Source: Peptoniphilus senegalensis JC140
GTDB lineage: Bacteria > Bacillota > Clostridia > Tissierellales > Peptoniphilaceae
NCBI RefSeq assembly: GCF_000321025.1
Contig: NZ_HE610717.1
Coordinates: 277,443-341,442, forward strand
DNA length: 64,000 nucleotides
Direction: 5' to 3'
Position numbers and translations under genes: made by a program. Positions 56,858-64,000 of the stretch are shown piece by piece. Numbering within the stretch: position 1 is the stretch's first letter; each line of letters begins with the position of its first letter. Under the pieces are notes generated by a model. It ran no database searches, was not told the DNA's origin, and worked only from the letters and a program-made list of their open reading frames with translations.

Positions 56858-56887
56858 ATTATATTACATATTTTAACAAATCGTCAA
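56858..56887 (-). promoter_or_regulatory. Sigma-A promoter of the yebC operon
   Basis: Minus strand TTGACG (56887-56882), 18-bp spacer, TATAAT (56863-56858). Confidence 0.8.
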
Positions 56888-56922
56888 TAGTATGAACCTA
56901 AGTAGAAGATTCTTGTGCTTTT

Positions 56923-58221
56923 TTATTTTATATCAAAATTAAAGGAAACCATTACACCTGGGAAGAGATTTTTAACTTCCATAGTCCCCTTGTGAAGTTT
57001 GCAAATTTGTTTTGACACAAATAAGCCCATACCATGAGTTTGAACATCTGATAAATTTTCTTCATCAAGCCTTTTTATTACCCTCTCTTCAATTAGACCT
57101 TCTTCATCTTTAAAAGATATCCGCATCTTTTTATTCATTAGGTCATAAGTTATATAAGTTTTTCCTTTTCCATATTTAATGCTATTGTTTAAAATGTTTT
57201 CCAGCATCCTATAAAATAAATGATCGTCCATTTTAATTTTTATTTCTTTATTTATTCTATTTTCAAAAATAATTTCTTTGCTGGGATTTTCATTTAAACT
57301 ATTTACAATTAATTTTCTTATAACAGAAATTGGATCCATATACTCAAAATGCTTATCACTTATGTTTTCAAGACTATTAGTCAAATTTAAGTCCTCTATA
57401 ATTTTACTTATCTTTATAATTTGATTCTCCATTTTTTCAATTTCAACTAAATTCTCCCTTGTTTTAATGTCTTCCAGTTCCCAGGAAAGCTTTGTTAAAG
57501 GAGTCCTTATGTCGTGACTAATTCCTCTAAGCCAACTAGATTGACTTTTCTTTAGCTTGATATAATTACTATTTGCTTCATTAATTGTTTCAGAAATTTC
57601 TTTTAATTCTCCATCCTCTTGGAGCTTCTTATAATCATCGTCAAAAATATTATTTATAGCTTCTTGAAGAGGATTTAATTTTTTAAAAATGCTTTTAACT
57701 TCATAAAGATAAAACATATAAACTAATAGGACAAACAAGAGCATACTAATTATAAAAATAATAAAATCTATTTTTGCCAAATCATAATTATAATAATTAA
57801 AGGGAAACTTATCTAAAGAATTTTTTGGATAAGCTAAAACTAATATCCCATCCTTTACCACATAAGTAAAGACAGGATAATCATTTAGGTAATACCTAGT
57901 AAATCTTACAATATCACTTATGTCAAATTTATTTTTAACCTCTTTAGGTTTATTAAAATTCTCTACAACATTGCCTTTATTATCAATTCTTATAGCCCAT
58001 ATATCTTTTTTTTCTAAAAATGCAATATTTCCATTAGTAAGATAAATGTCATTAAATTTATTCTCTTCTAAAAATTCATAAACCTTACTTGGCTCTGTAT
58101 ATTTTTTAGAAAATTTAAAACTTGAATAAAAAATACCAATTAAGGTCGAAATCATTAAAATTAATAAAATTAGGACAAATAAGGCGAATTTCTTTAGTTT
58201 TTTAAAAAAATAATTTAACAT
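56923..58221 (-). CDS. Two-component sensor histidine kinase
   Basis: 432 residues. Two membrane helices (about 11-33 and 151-173) enclose an extracellular sensor of about 115 residues. A HAMP-like linker leads to the H box SHDIRTPLTKL (phospho-His H236), the N box ENILNNSIKYG and the G box GMGLFVSKQ. It overlaps the response regulator by 7 bp. Its position opposite a three-gene ABC exporter suggests sensing of an antimicrobial peptide or wall stress, an inference from similar loci. Confidence 0.92.
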   Translation of the reverse strand: MLNYFFKKLKKFALFVLILLILMISTLIGIFYSSFKFSKKYTEPSKVYEFLEENKFNDIYLTNGNIAFLEKKDIWAIRIDNKGNVVENFNKPKEVKNKFDISDIVRFTRYYLNDYPVFTYVVKDGILVLAYPKNSLDKFPFNYYNYDLAKIDFIIFIISMLLFVLLVYMFYLYEVKSIFKKLNPLQEAINNIFDDDYKKLQEDGELKEISETINEANSNYIKLKKSQSSWLRGISHDIRTPLTKLSWELEDIKTRENLVEIEKMENQIIKISKIIEDLNLTNSLENISDKHFEYMDPISVIRKLIVNSLNENPSKEIIFENRINKEIKIKMDDHLFYRMLENILNNSIKYGKGKTYITYDLMNKKMRISFKDEEGLIEERVIKRLDEENLSDVQTHGMGLFVSKQICKLHKGTMEVKNLFPGVMVSFNFDIK

Positions 58222-58919
58222 TCTTTATTTTCTCCAAGCAATTTGTATCCCAAGCCCTTTACTGTAATAAGTATTTTTGGATTTGCTGGGTCATCTTCCA
58301 ATTTATCCCTTAGTCTATAGATATGTGTAATAAGTGTATTTTCGTAGCCAAAACTTTCCTCCCAACACCTATCTATTATTTGGTCAATAGAAACAATTTT
58401 ATTAATATTAATAGCAAGATAATCTAAAATTTTGAATTGTTTTGCCGTTAATTGTATTTCTTCCTCATTTTTCATTAAAATTGCCTTCTCCCTATCAAAT
58501 ACAATTCCATCTAACAAAGTAATTTTATCGTTTTTATTTTGATAAGTCCTTCTGAGAACTGCCTCAATTCTCCATAATAAATCTTCAGGCAAAAAAGGCT
58601 TCACAATATAATCATCAACTTCTAAACCAAAGCCTTCTTTTTTGTCATCAATACCACTCAATGCCGAAAGTATAATAACAGGCAAGGTGGATTTTTTTCT
58701 AAGTTCTTCTAATAAATCAAAACCACTGCCATCAGGAAGCATTATATCTAATATCATTAAATCTACTTTATTATTCTTAAGCTTAAAGCTTGCTTCTTTA
58801 ATATTTTTTGCTGTCATAACATTGTTATAACCCTTGTTCTTTAAAAATTTATACATACTATTTATCAAATAAGTTTCATCATCAACTAATAGTATCCTTG
58901 CATCTCTAAAAATATTCAT
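58215..58919 (-). CDS. OmpR-family response regulator
   Basis: 234 residues. Receiver domain with acidic pair D13-D14, phospho-acceptor D58 (ILDIMLPDGSG) and K107 (DDYIVKPF). The C-terminal winged helix shows CWEESFGYENTLITHIYRLRDKL and VKGLGYKLL. ATG 58919 has AAAGGAG upstream. Likely controls the divergent ABC operon. Confidence 0.94.
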   Translation of the reverse strand: MNIFRDARILLVDDETYLINSMYKFLKNKGYNNVMTAKNIKEASFKLKNNKVDLMILDIMLPDGSGFDLLEELRKKSTLPVIILSALSGIDDKKEGFGLEVDDYIVKPFLPEDLLWRIEAVLRRTYQNKNDKITLLDGIVFDREKAILMKNEEEIQLTAKQFKILDYLAININKIVSIDQIIDRCWEESFGYENTLITHIYRLRDKLEDDPANPKILITVKGLGYKLLGENKEC

Positions 58920-58986
58920 TCAGTTCTTTCTCCTTTAAGCCTATTTTATCACATAAAAATTTGATATTTATAATTGTGATGTAAAA

Positions 58987-59029
58987 GTTATCTACTTAAA
59001 ATCTCTCTGTTATTATCCTTATTTATAAT
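58987..59029 (+). promoter_or_regulatory. ABC operon promoter with candidate regulator repeats
   Basis: TATAAT (59024-59029) has no recognisable -35. Instead GTTATCTAC (58987) and GTTATTATC (59009) are repeated 22 bp apart, about two helical turns, just upstream. This suits activation by an OmpR-type dimer of the adjacent response regulator. Confidence 0.4.
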
Positions 59030-59057
59030 TAATTTGAAGTTGAGAAAGGAGCATATC

Positions 59058-59954
59058 ATGACAAATATTTTAAGAATTGAAAATCTTACAAAATCTTATG
59101 ATAAAAACACAGTTTTAAAGAATATAAATTTGGAAATCAATGAAGGAAGCATTTTTGGACTTATTGGCCCCAATGGAGCTGGAAAATCCACTCTTATGAA
59201 ATCAATTCTTGGTTTAGTTAAAAAAGATTCTGGAAAAATAACTTTGTATGGAAAAGAAGTAAATGAAAAAAATCAAAAAGAAACAAATAAAAATTTGGGC
59301 TCTTTAATTGAAAACCCATCCTTTTATGACCATCTCACATCCTATGACAATTTAGATATTATCTGTGATATGAAAAATATAAAAAAAGATAATATTGACG
59401 AAATTTTAAATGAGGTTGGATTATTTAAAAGTAAAAATAAAAAAGTCAGAGACTTTTCTCTTGGCATGAAGCAAAGGCTGGGCATCGCCATAGCTCTCAT
59501 TGGTAATCCAAAATTTTTAATCTTAGATGAACCCATTAATGGACTTGACCCCTATGGTATTGAAGAAATGAGAGATTTGTTTCAAAATATTGTAAAAAAT
59601 TCAAATACAAGTATTTTAATCTCTTCACATATCTTGGATGAAATTGAAAAAATTTCAACTCACATAGGTATTTTAAAAAATGGAGTTTTGACTTACAGCG
59701 GTTCTTTAAAAGAATACAGAGACCTCCATCCACCAGTAATTATTTTAAAAACTTCAGATAATCTTAAGGCATCAAAGCTACTTGAACTTCCTCAAGGAAA
59801 TATACTAGATGATTATTTAGTACTGGGAAATAAAAGTGAAGAAGAAGTTGCTAAAATAATAAAAACCCTTGTGGATAAAGTTGATATCTATAGAGTTGAA
59901 AAAAGAAAAGAAAGTCTTGAAAAATTATTTATTAAAGAAACAAGTTCTAGGTGA
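59058..59954 (+). CDS. ABC transporter ATP-binding protein (BcrA/LanF type)
   Basis: 298 residues. Walker A GPNGAGKST (37-45), signature FSLGMKQR, Walker B FLILDEPINGLD and the switch His in LISSHIL. Most similar in layout to bacitracin or lantibiotic self-protection ATPases. ATG 59058 follows GAAAGGAG. Works with the two permeases directly downstream. Confidence 0.92.
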   Translation: MTNILRIENLTKSYDKNTVLKNINLEINEGSIFGLIGPNGAGKSTLMKSILGLVKKDSGKITLYGKEVNEKNQKETNKNLGSLIENPSFYDHLTSYDNLDIICDMKNIKKDNIDEILNEVGLFKSKNKKVRDFSLGMKQRLGIAIALIGNPKFLILDEPINGLDPYGIEEMRDLFQNIVKNSNTSILISSHILDEIEKISTHIGILKNGVLTYSGSLKEYRDLHPPVIILKTSDNLKASKLLELPQGNILDDYLVLGNKSEEEVAKIIKTLVDKVDIYRVEKRKESLEKLFIKETSSR

Positions 59955-59958
59955 TACC

Positions 59959-60714
59959 ATGAAAAATTTAGAAATAAAAAAGAATAAGGGACTAAAATTA
60001 AATTTCACAATTTTAATTTTATTTGCCATACACTTATTTTCAATCCTTATAGCCTTCAAGACAAAAGACTTTCAAGTTAATGAGTATCCCCTTGCAAGAA
60101 TATTAGATTCCTATCTAGCAATCTCTTTGTTTTTTAATCCCATCGCCCTATCATCACTTGTTAAAAAAGTAATAGAGATTGAAGAAAAGAATAATATGTG
60201 GCAAATGCAAATAAGTCTTGGCTTAAAAGTTCAGAAAATTTTGATTGATAAAATTAAAAACTTGTCCATAAAAGTTTTCTTACTACAAATTTTTGAGTGG
60301 TTGTTAATAATATTTTTAGCAAATAAAAATACAAACTTTGACTTAGATGTGGAGATAATAAAAAGAATAATAATTTACTTTTTAACAACTCTATCAATTA
60401 ACATTTCAATGATATTGATCTTCACAATAATTGAGATTAAAAGTAAAAAGATTTACTTCTCCCTCTTCTTTTCAATTGTGGGAGCAATGTCTGGAATAAT
60501 TACCATGCTAACATCAAAAGTTTTATCACAAATAAATCCATTTGGACTCTTTGCTACTATCTTAAATATAAATTATGTAAAAGATGGACAAGTCTACACA
60601 CAGACTATGAATAATATAAATTATCTCACATTGCTTATAAGCTTAATTTATATAATCCTTAGTTTAATCTACATCGCAAGACTTAATAAATTTACACTCT
60701 CTAAGGACATATAG
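59959..60714 (+). CDS. ABC transporter permease (LanE-like)
   Basis: About 251 residues with six predicted membrane helices and a short basic N-terminus. ATG 59959 follows AGGTGATACC, the site overlapping the ATPase stop. The frame is open further upstream but inside the ATPase gene. It looks like an ABC-2 type subunit of a lantibiotic-immunity transporter; the substrate cannot be told. Confidence 0.85.
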   Translation: MKNLEIKKNKGLKLNFTILILFAIHLFSILIAFKTKDFQVNEYPLARILDSYLAISLFFNPIALSSLVKKVIEIEEKNNMWQMQISLGLKVQKILIDKIKNLSIKVFLLQIFEWLLIIFLANKNTNFDLDVEIIKRIIIYFLTTLSINISMILIFTIIEIKSKKIYFSLFFSIVGAMSGIITMLTSKVLSQINPFGLFATILNINYVKDGQVYTQTMNNINYLTLLISLIYIILSLIYIARLNKFTLSKDI

Positions 60715-60723
60715 GAGGCATTC

Positions 60724-61437
60724 ATGTTAAAAATAGAATTAAAAAAATTAAAATTGTTTTCACTCTTAACTACAGTATTAATAATTCCCTTGCTGGCAAA
60801 TATTTTTGGAACAATAAATTATTTACTAAATCAAGAAGTCTTAAAAAACAAATGGGAAAGTCTTTGGACTCAAACATCACTGTTTTACTTTATGTTCTTT
60901 ATAATACCTCTTATTTCAATTATCGTTTCAAGCCTATGGTCAGTAGAACATAAGGCAGGTTTAAAATTAATTAGGACAAGTCCAATAAAAAATATAAATT
61001 TTATTAAGGCAAAATCTTTTATTGCCTTTATAATAATAGCCTTCACTCAAATTTATTTTTTATTACTATTTGTATTAAGTGGTAAATTTATATGTGGCTT
61101 TAACATTGAAGGATTAGGGCTATACTTTTATTATGTTGGAATAAGTATCCTATCCTCCCTTCCAATTATTGCTATAATGAATTATCTGAGTTTAAAAACA
61201 AAATCTTTAGGCTTAATAGTTCTTATTTCAGTCTTAATTTCAATTTTTGGTTTTGGTCTTGTAGCACAAAATATAATTCCGTCACTTCAAAATATTGTAG
61301 CCTCAAGTAAACTTGCTATAACTACAAATCAATTTGAACTAATAAATAAAGTCGATGGAATAAAAATGCTTCTGTTCTCATTAATAGAGATCTTAACTTT
61401 TACAAAACTATCAAATAAATTTTTGAAGTATGAATAA
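60724..61437 (+). CDS. ABC transporter permease (LanG-like)
   Basis: 237 residues with six hydrophobic helices; second ABC-2 type permease. ATG 60724 follows GGAGGCATTC. The SVEHKAGLKLIRTSPI stretch between helices is typical of the MutG/EpiG group. No terminator is obvious directly after; the methionine T-box promoter follows within 40 bp. Confidence 0.85.
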   Translation: MLKIELKKLKLFSLLTTVLIIPLLANIFGTINYLLNQEVLKNKWESLWTQTSLFYFMFFIIPLISIIVSSLWSVEHKAGLKLIRTSPIKNINFIKAKSFIAFIIIAFTQIYFLLLFVLSGKFICGFNIEGLGLYFYYVGISILSSLPIIAIMNYLSLKTKSLGLIVLISVLISIFGFGLVAQNIIPSLQNIVASSKLAITTNQFELINKVDGIKMLLFSLIEILTFTKLSNKFLKYE

Positions 61438-61474
61438 TTAAAAATTTTTTAAAATTTATTTTTTAAAAATATCC

Positions 61475-61503
61475 TTGACAAAAATATTTTATGTCTTTAT
61501 AAT
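61475..61503 (+). promoter_or_regulatory. Strong sigma-A promoter of metY
   Basis: Consensus TTGACA (61475-61480), 17-bp spacer, consensus TATAAT (61498-61503). Confidence 0.9.
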
Positions 61504-61510
61504 CTCATTC

Positions 61511-61767
61511 ATAGACTTTGAAGAGGAGAGTACATTGTAAAACTTTTCACAGAGAGATTTCATTTGGTGAAAGAAATCAAAAGGATTACCTTGGAACATG
61601 ACCTTGGAGTTATCGCACCGAGACAAGTGTTTAGACTGCGACAGGTACGCCTGTTATAGCGTTCGGAGTATGTTGGTACTCTATGAGGTTATTTTAGCGA
61701 TAAAATAATAAAAAAAGGTGGTAACACGAAGCACAGCTTTCGTCCTTTAGGGACGAGAGCTTTTTTT
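61511..61767 (+). promoter_or_regulatory. Methionine T-box leader
   Basis: Classic T-box architecture. GAAGAGGAGAGTA opens Stem I, followed by the AGAGAG element and the GGTGAAAG loop. The return strand GGAACATGACCTTGGAG places ATG (61598-61600) in the specifier position. The T-box sequence AGGTGGTAACACG (61716-61728) offers UGGU to pair with an ACCA tRNA end. The terminator stem AGCTTTCGTCC / GGGACGAGAGCT (61735-61761) is followed by seven T. Uncharged tRNA-Met would favour antitermination and metY expression. Confidence 0.93.
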
Positions 61768-61850
61768 ATTTTATAAAAGCTAGCTTATCAAAATTTTATT
61801 TTAATCCTTTGAGCTGACGACAAATTTATTTATTATTTATGGAGGACAAA

Positions 61851-63131
61851 ATGACAAAGAAAAATTTAGGAACATTGTGTGTACAAGCAGGTTATGAGCC
61901 AAAAAATGGCGAACCAAGAGTATTGCCAATTATTCAATCAACAACTTTTAAATACGATTCATCAGAACAAATGGGCAAGCTCTTCGACTTAAAAGAATCA
62001 GGTTACTTTTATACAAGACTTTCAAATCCGACAAATGATGCAGTTGCAAATAAAATTGTAGCCCTTGAAGGTGGCGTTGCAGGAATTTTAACATCATCAG
62101 GTCAAGCTGCAAACTTTTATGCACTTTTAAATATTTTAAAAGCAGGCGATCATGTAATTTCATCATCAGCCATATATGGCGGTACTTACAATTTAATAGC
62201 TCACACAATGAAAGACCTTGGCATTGAATCAACTTTTGTTGATCCAGCAATTTCACTTGAAGACTTAAATAAAGAATTTAAAGAAAACACAAAGGCAGTC
62301 TTTGGCGAAACTCTTTCCAATCCATCACTTCAAATTTTGGATATTGAAACTTTTTCTAAAGCTGCTCATGACCATGGAGTGCCACTAATAGTTGACAACA
62401 CCTTCCCTACACCAATTTTTTTGAGGCCCTTTGAATGGGGTGCTGACATTGTTACTCACTCCACTACAAAATATATGAATGGCTTTGCCAATTCTGTTGG
62501 CGGAGCAATAATAGATTCTGGAAACTTTGACTGGTCAAAGCACAAGGACAAATTCCCAGGACTTACTGAGCCAGATGAAACTTACCATGGGGTCATTTAC
62601 ACAGAAAGTTTTGGCAAAGCCGCTTACATTACAAAAATGACTACAACTTTAATGAGGGACCTTGGAAGCATTCCATCTCCACAAAATTCATTTTATTTAG
62701 GACTTGGACTTGAAACTTTACATTTGAGAATGCCAAGACATTATGAAAATGCCCTTGCAGTTGCAAAATTTTTAGAATCAAATGAAAAAATTTCTTGGGT
62801 AAGTTTTTCTGCTCTAGAAAAAGATTCTCAACATAAACTTGCTCAAAAGTATCTACCAGATGGTTCTTGTGGAGTAATTTCCTTTGGAGTTAAAGGCGGA
62901 AGAGATGCCGCAACAAAATTCATGGACTCACTAAAACTTGCAGCAGTTGTAACTCATGTAGCTGACTCAAGAACTTGTGTCCTGCACCCTGCATCCACAA
63001 CTCACAGACAAATGAATGAAAAAGAACTTAAACAAGCAGGAATTAGTTCCGATTTAATAAGAATGAGTGTAGGCATAGAAGATGCAGAAGACATTATCGA
63101 AGACATAAAAGAAGCTTTAAAATCTATTTAA
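61851..63131 (+). CDS. metY: O-acetylhomoserine aminocarboxypropyltransferase (sulfhydrylase)
   Basis: About 426 residues of the Cys/Met metabolism PLP-dependent family. Converts O-acetylhomoserine and sulfide to homocysteine. Features: LGTLCVQAGYEP start, YTRLSNPTNDAVANKIVALEGG, the PLP-Lys in THSTTKYMNG and a C-terminal SRTCVLHPASTTHRQM. ATG 61851 is chosen because GGAGGAC directly precedes it; an ATG four codons earlier contains this site. The Met T-box supports a methionine, not cysteine, role. Confidence 0.95.
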   Translation: MTKKNLGTLCVQAGYEPKNGEPRVLPIIQSTTFKYDSSEQMGKLFDLKESGYFYTRLSNPTNDAVANKIVALEGGVAGILTSSGQAANFYALLNILKAGDHVISSSAIYGGTYNLIAHTMKDLGIESTFVDPAISLEDLNKEFKENTKAVFGETLSNPSLQILDIETFSKAAHDHGVPLIVDNTFPTPIFLRPFEWGADIVTHSTTKYMNGFANSVGGAIIDSGNFDWSKHKDKFPGLTEPDETYHGVIYTESFGKAAYITKMTTTLMRDLGSIPSPQNSFYLGLGLETLHLRMPRHYENALAVAKFLESNEKISWVSFSALEKDSQHKLAQKYLPDGSCGVISFGVKGGRDAATKFMDSLKLAAVVTHVADSRTCVLHPASTTHRQMNEKELKQAGISSDLIRMSVGIEDAEDIIEDIKEALKSI

Positions 63132-63158
63132 TTTTTATCTTCATTATTTTAAATACTA

Positions 63159-63195
63159 AAAAAGAACTTGGATTTTATTTTTCCAAGTTCTTTTT
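63159..63195. terminator. Bidirectional terminator after metY
   Basis: AAAAAGAACTTGGA (63159-63172) pairs with TCCAAGTTCTTTTT (63182-63195), with T tracts on both strands. Confidence 0.9.
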
Positions 63196-63222
63196 ACATC
63201 TTTAATTAAATTTTATCGAAAT

Positions 63223-64000
63223 TTATTTTTTTAAATTAATTGTAACTGTCTTATTAACTTCATCCCATTCAATATCTTGATCAATGCCATCCTTAGTATT
63301 TCCATTTGTAAGTCCAAATACATTTGCTACATTGGAAATTGAAACTAGAATTCTTCCATTAATATTTAATGGTTTTGAATCCATTTTTATAACTTTTCCA
63401 TTGGAAAGTAAAATTTCATCGCCATCAATTTGAATTTTTGCAACTAAATCATTATTTGTAAAAGTTGCAACTCTAGTTTGAGAATTCCATTCTACTTTAG
63501 CGCCGATCATTTCAGCAAGACTTCTAAGTGGTAACATTAGTCTGTCATTTTTTATTGTTGGCATTACATCAAGCATTCTCTTTTGAGTTACGCCATCTTT
63601 AACAAACTCATACTCAGTATTGTTTACATTAATTACATATTTTACTGATAAATCTTTTTTTGTTGTTTGTAAGTCTTTTTTATCTTCTGCCAATGTTCTA
63701 TTTGATATATAAGTGTTTACCTTATATGTTCTAGTCCTATCATAGTTGTTTCTCTTTAAAGCTTGTAATCTATAATCAGGTCTTGGTGTAGGTATTGGCT
63801 TTTGTTCTGGCTTTGGATTAGGTTGAGGATTTGGTTCTGGCTTAGGTGTCGGTTTGTTATTTTCCTTTTTAGCAACAGTTAACTCTACTTGCTCAGACTC
63901 TTTTTTACCCTTTTCAACTTGAGTAATTATAACTTTCTCGTCCTTCTTTAGTTCCCTATCTAATGTAGCTTCCCATTTCCCATTGTCAAGAACTTTAGCC
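63223..64000 (-). CDS. C-terminal part of a large surface protein (Ig-like, Pro-rich, stalk domain); 5' end outside window
   Basis: The frame is open from TAA 63223-63225 to the right edge (about 258 residues). Entering from the edge it reads an Ig-like repeat end (DNGKWEATL, KVIITQVEKGKKESEQVELTV), a Pro/Lys/Glu linker with P-x-P repeats (about 63770-63855), then YDRTRTYKVNTYISNRT and a copper amine oxidase N-like stalk domain (RLMLPLRSLAEMIGAKVEW). A TTG at 63693 could be mistaken for a start, but it lies mid-protein and has no ribosome site. No LPxTG motif is at this C-terminus. Related in domain to the 1091-1741 gene. Adhesin or wall-associated role is a guess. Confidence 0.82.
   Translation of the reverse strand, partial: AKVLDNGKWEATLDRELKKDEKVIITQVEKGKKESEQVELTVAKKENNKPTPKPEPNPQPNPKPEQKPIPTPRPDYRLQALKRNNYDRTRTYKVNTYISNRTLAEDKKDLQTTKKDLSVKYVINVNNTEYEFVKDGVTQKRMLDVMPTIKNDRLMLPLRSLAEMIGAKVEWNSQTRVATFTNNDLVAKIQIDGDEILLSNGKVIKMDSKPLNINGRILVSISNVANVFGLTNGNTKDGIDQDIEWDEVNKTVTINLKK

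Noticed and set aside
63223..63693. A separate 156-residue protein starting at TTG 63693
   Set aside because: The frame stays open to the window edge with clear linker and Ig-like sequence, and there is no ribosome site before this TTG.
1..64000. CRISPR arrays, tRNA or rRNA genes
   Set aside because: No regularly spaced repeats were seen, and no cloverleaf-like or rRNA-like GC-rich segments stand out from the AT-rich background.

Overview
The window is AT-rich (roughly 30% GC by eye, not computed) and densely packed, with Shine-Dalgarno sites of the AGGAGG/AGGTG type, many TTG starts and long head-to-tail operons. Gene content and order (PolC-type replicase, rimP-nusA-ylxR-infB-rbfA, rpsB-tsf-pyrH-frr-uppS-cdsA-rseP-ispG, RqcH, a T-box leader, rubrerythrin, copper-amine-oxidase-N 'stalk' surface proteins) point to a low-GC Gram-positive anaerobe. 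My best guess is a Peptoniphilaceae/Tissierellia relative (Anaerococcus, Peptoniphilus, Finegoldia, Parvimonas). No rRNA, tRNA, CRISPR array, insertion sequence or prophage was found.

Layout. 1-4112 (+): tail of an unknown gene, an Xer-type recombinase, a stalk-domain exported protein, a roughly 650-bp non-coding AT-rich gap, and rqcH. 4131-35722 (all -): a run of housekeeping operons. Read in transcription order these are rpsB-tsf-pyrH-frr-uppS-cdsA-rseP-ispG-polC, then rimP-nusA-rnpM-infB-rbfA-nrnA-truB-ribF, rpsO-pnp-dut-ftsK-rimO-pgsA-cinA-recA, a four-gene Mre11/split-Rad50-like set, and yerC. 35956-37029 (+): a lipoprotein gene with two poly-A frameshifts. 37161-47511 (-): rubrerythrin; rpmE-prmC-prfA; and FHA-ftsW-pbpA-ispD-ispF-fsa-glpX-rho. 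47636-48567 (+): a frameshifted recX and a GIY-YIG protein. 48592-56813 (-): yebC-deoC-lgt-queH-capA-yabB-rsmI-nurA-herA. 56923-61437: a two-component system (-) divergent from a three-gene ABC exporter (+). 61475-63131 (+): methionine T-box and metY. 63223-64000 (-): C-terminal part of a large surface protein.

How it fits together. Most genes serve replication, translation, RNA turnover, lipid and isoprenoid synthesis and wall growth. The most unusual content is a double set of DNA-end-processing genes. One is a Mre11-like nuclease with an SMC/Rad50-like ATPase split over three polypeptides, directly downstream of recA. The other is a HerA-NurA pair at the end of another housekeeping operon. 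In archaea these two machines act together in end resection, so a bacterium carrying both, near recA and recX, is the lead candidate for an under-described system. Other points of interest are a promoter-terminator arrangement before rimP-nusA that resembles NusA autoregulation, a PolC whose PHP metal site looks lost, and two genes (recX and a lipoprotein) each broken twice in poly-A tracts.
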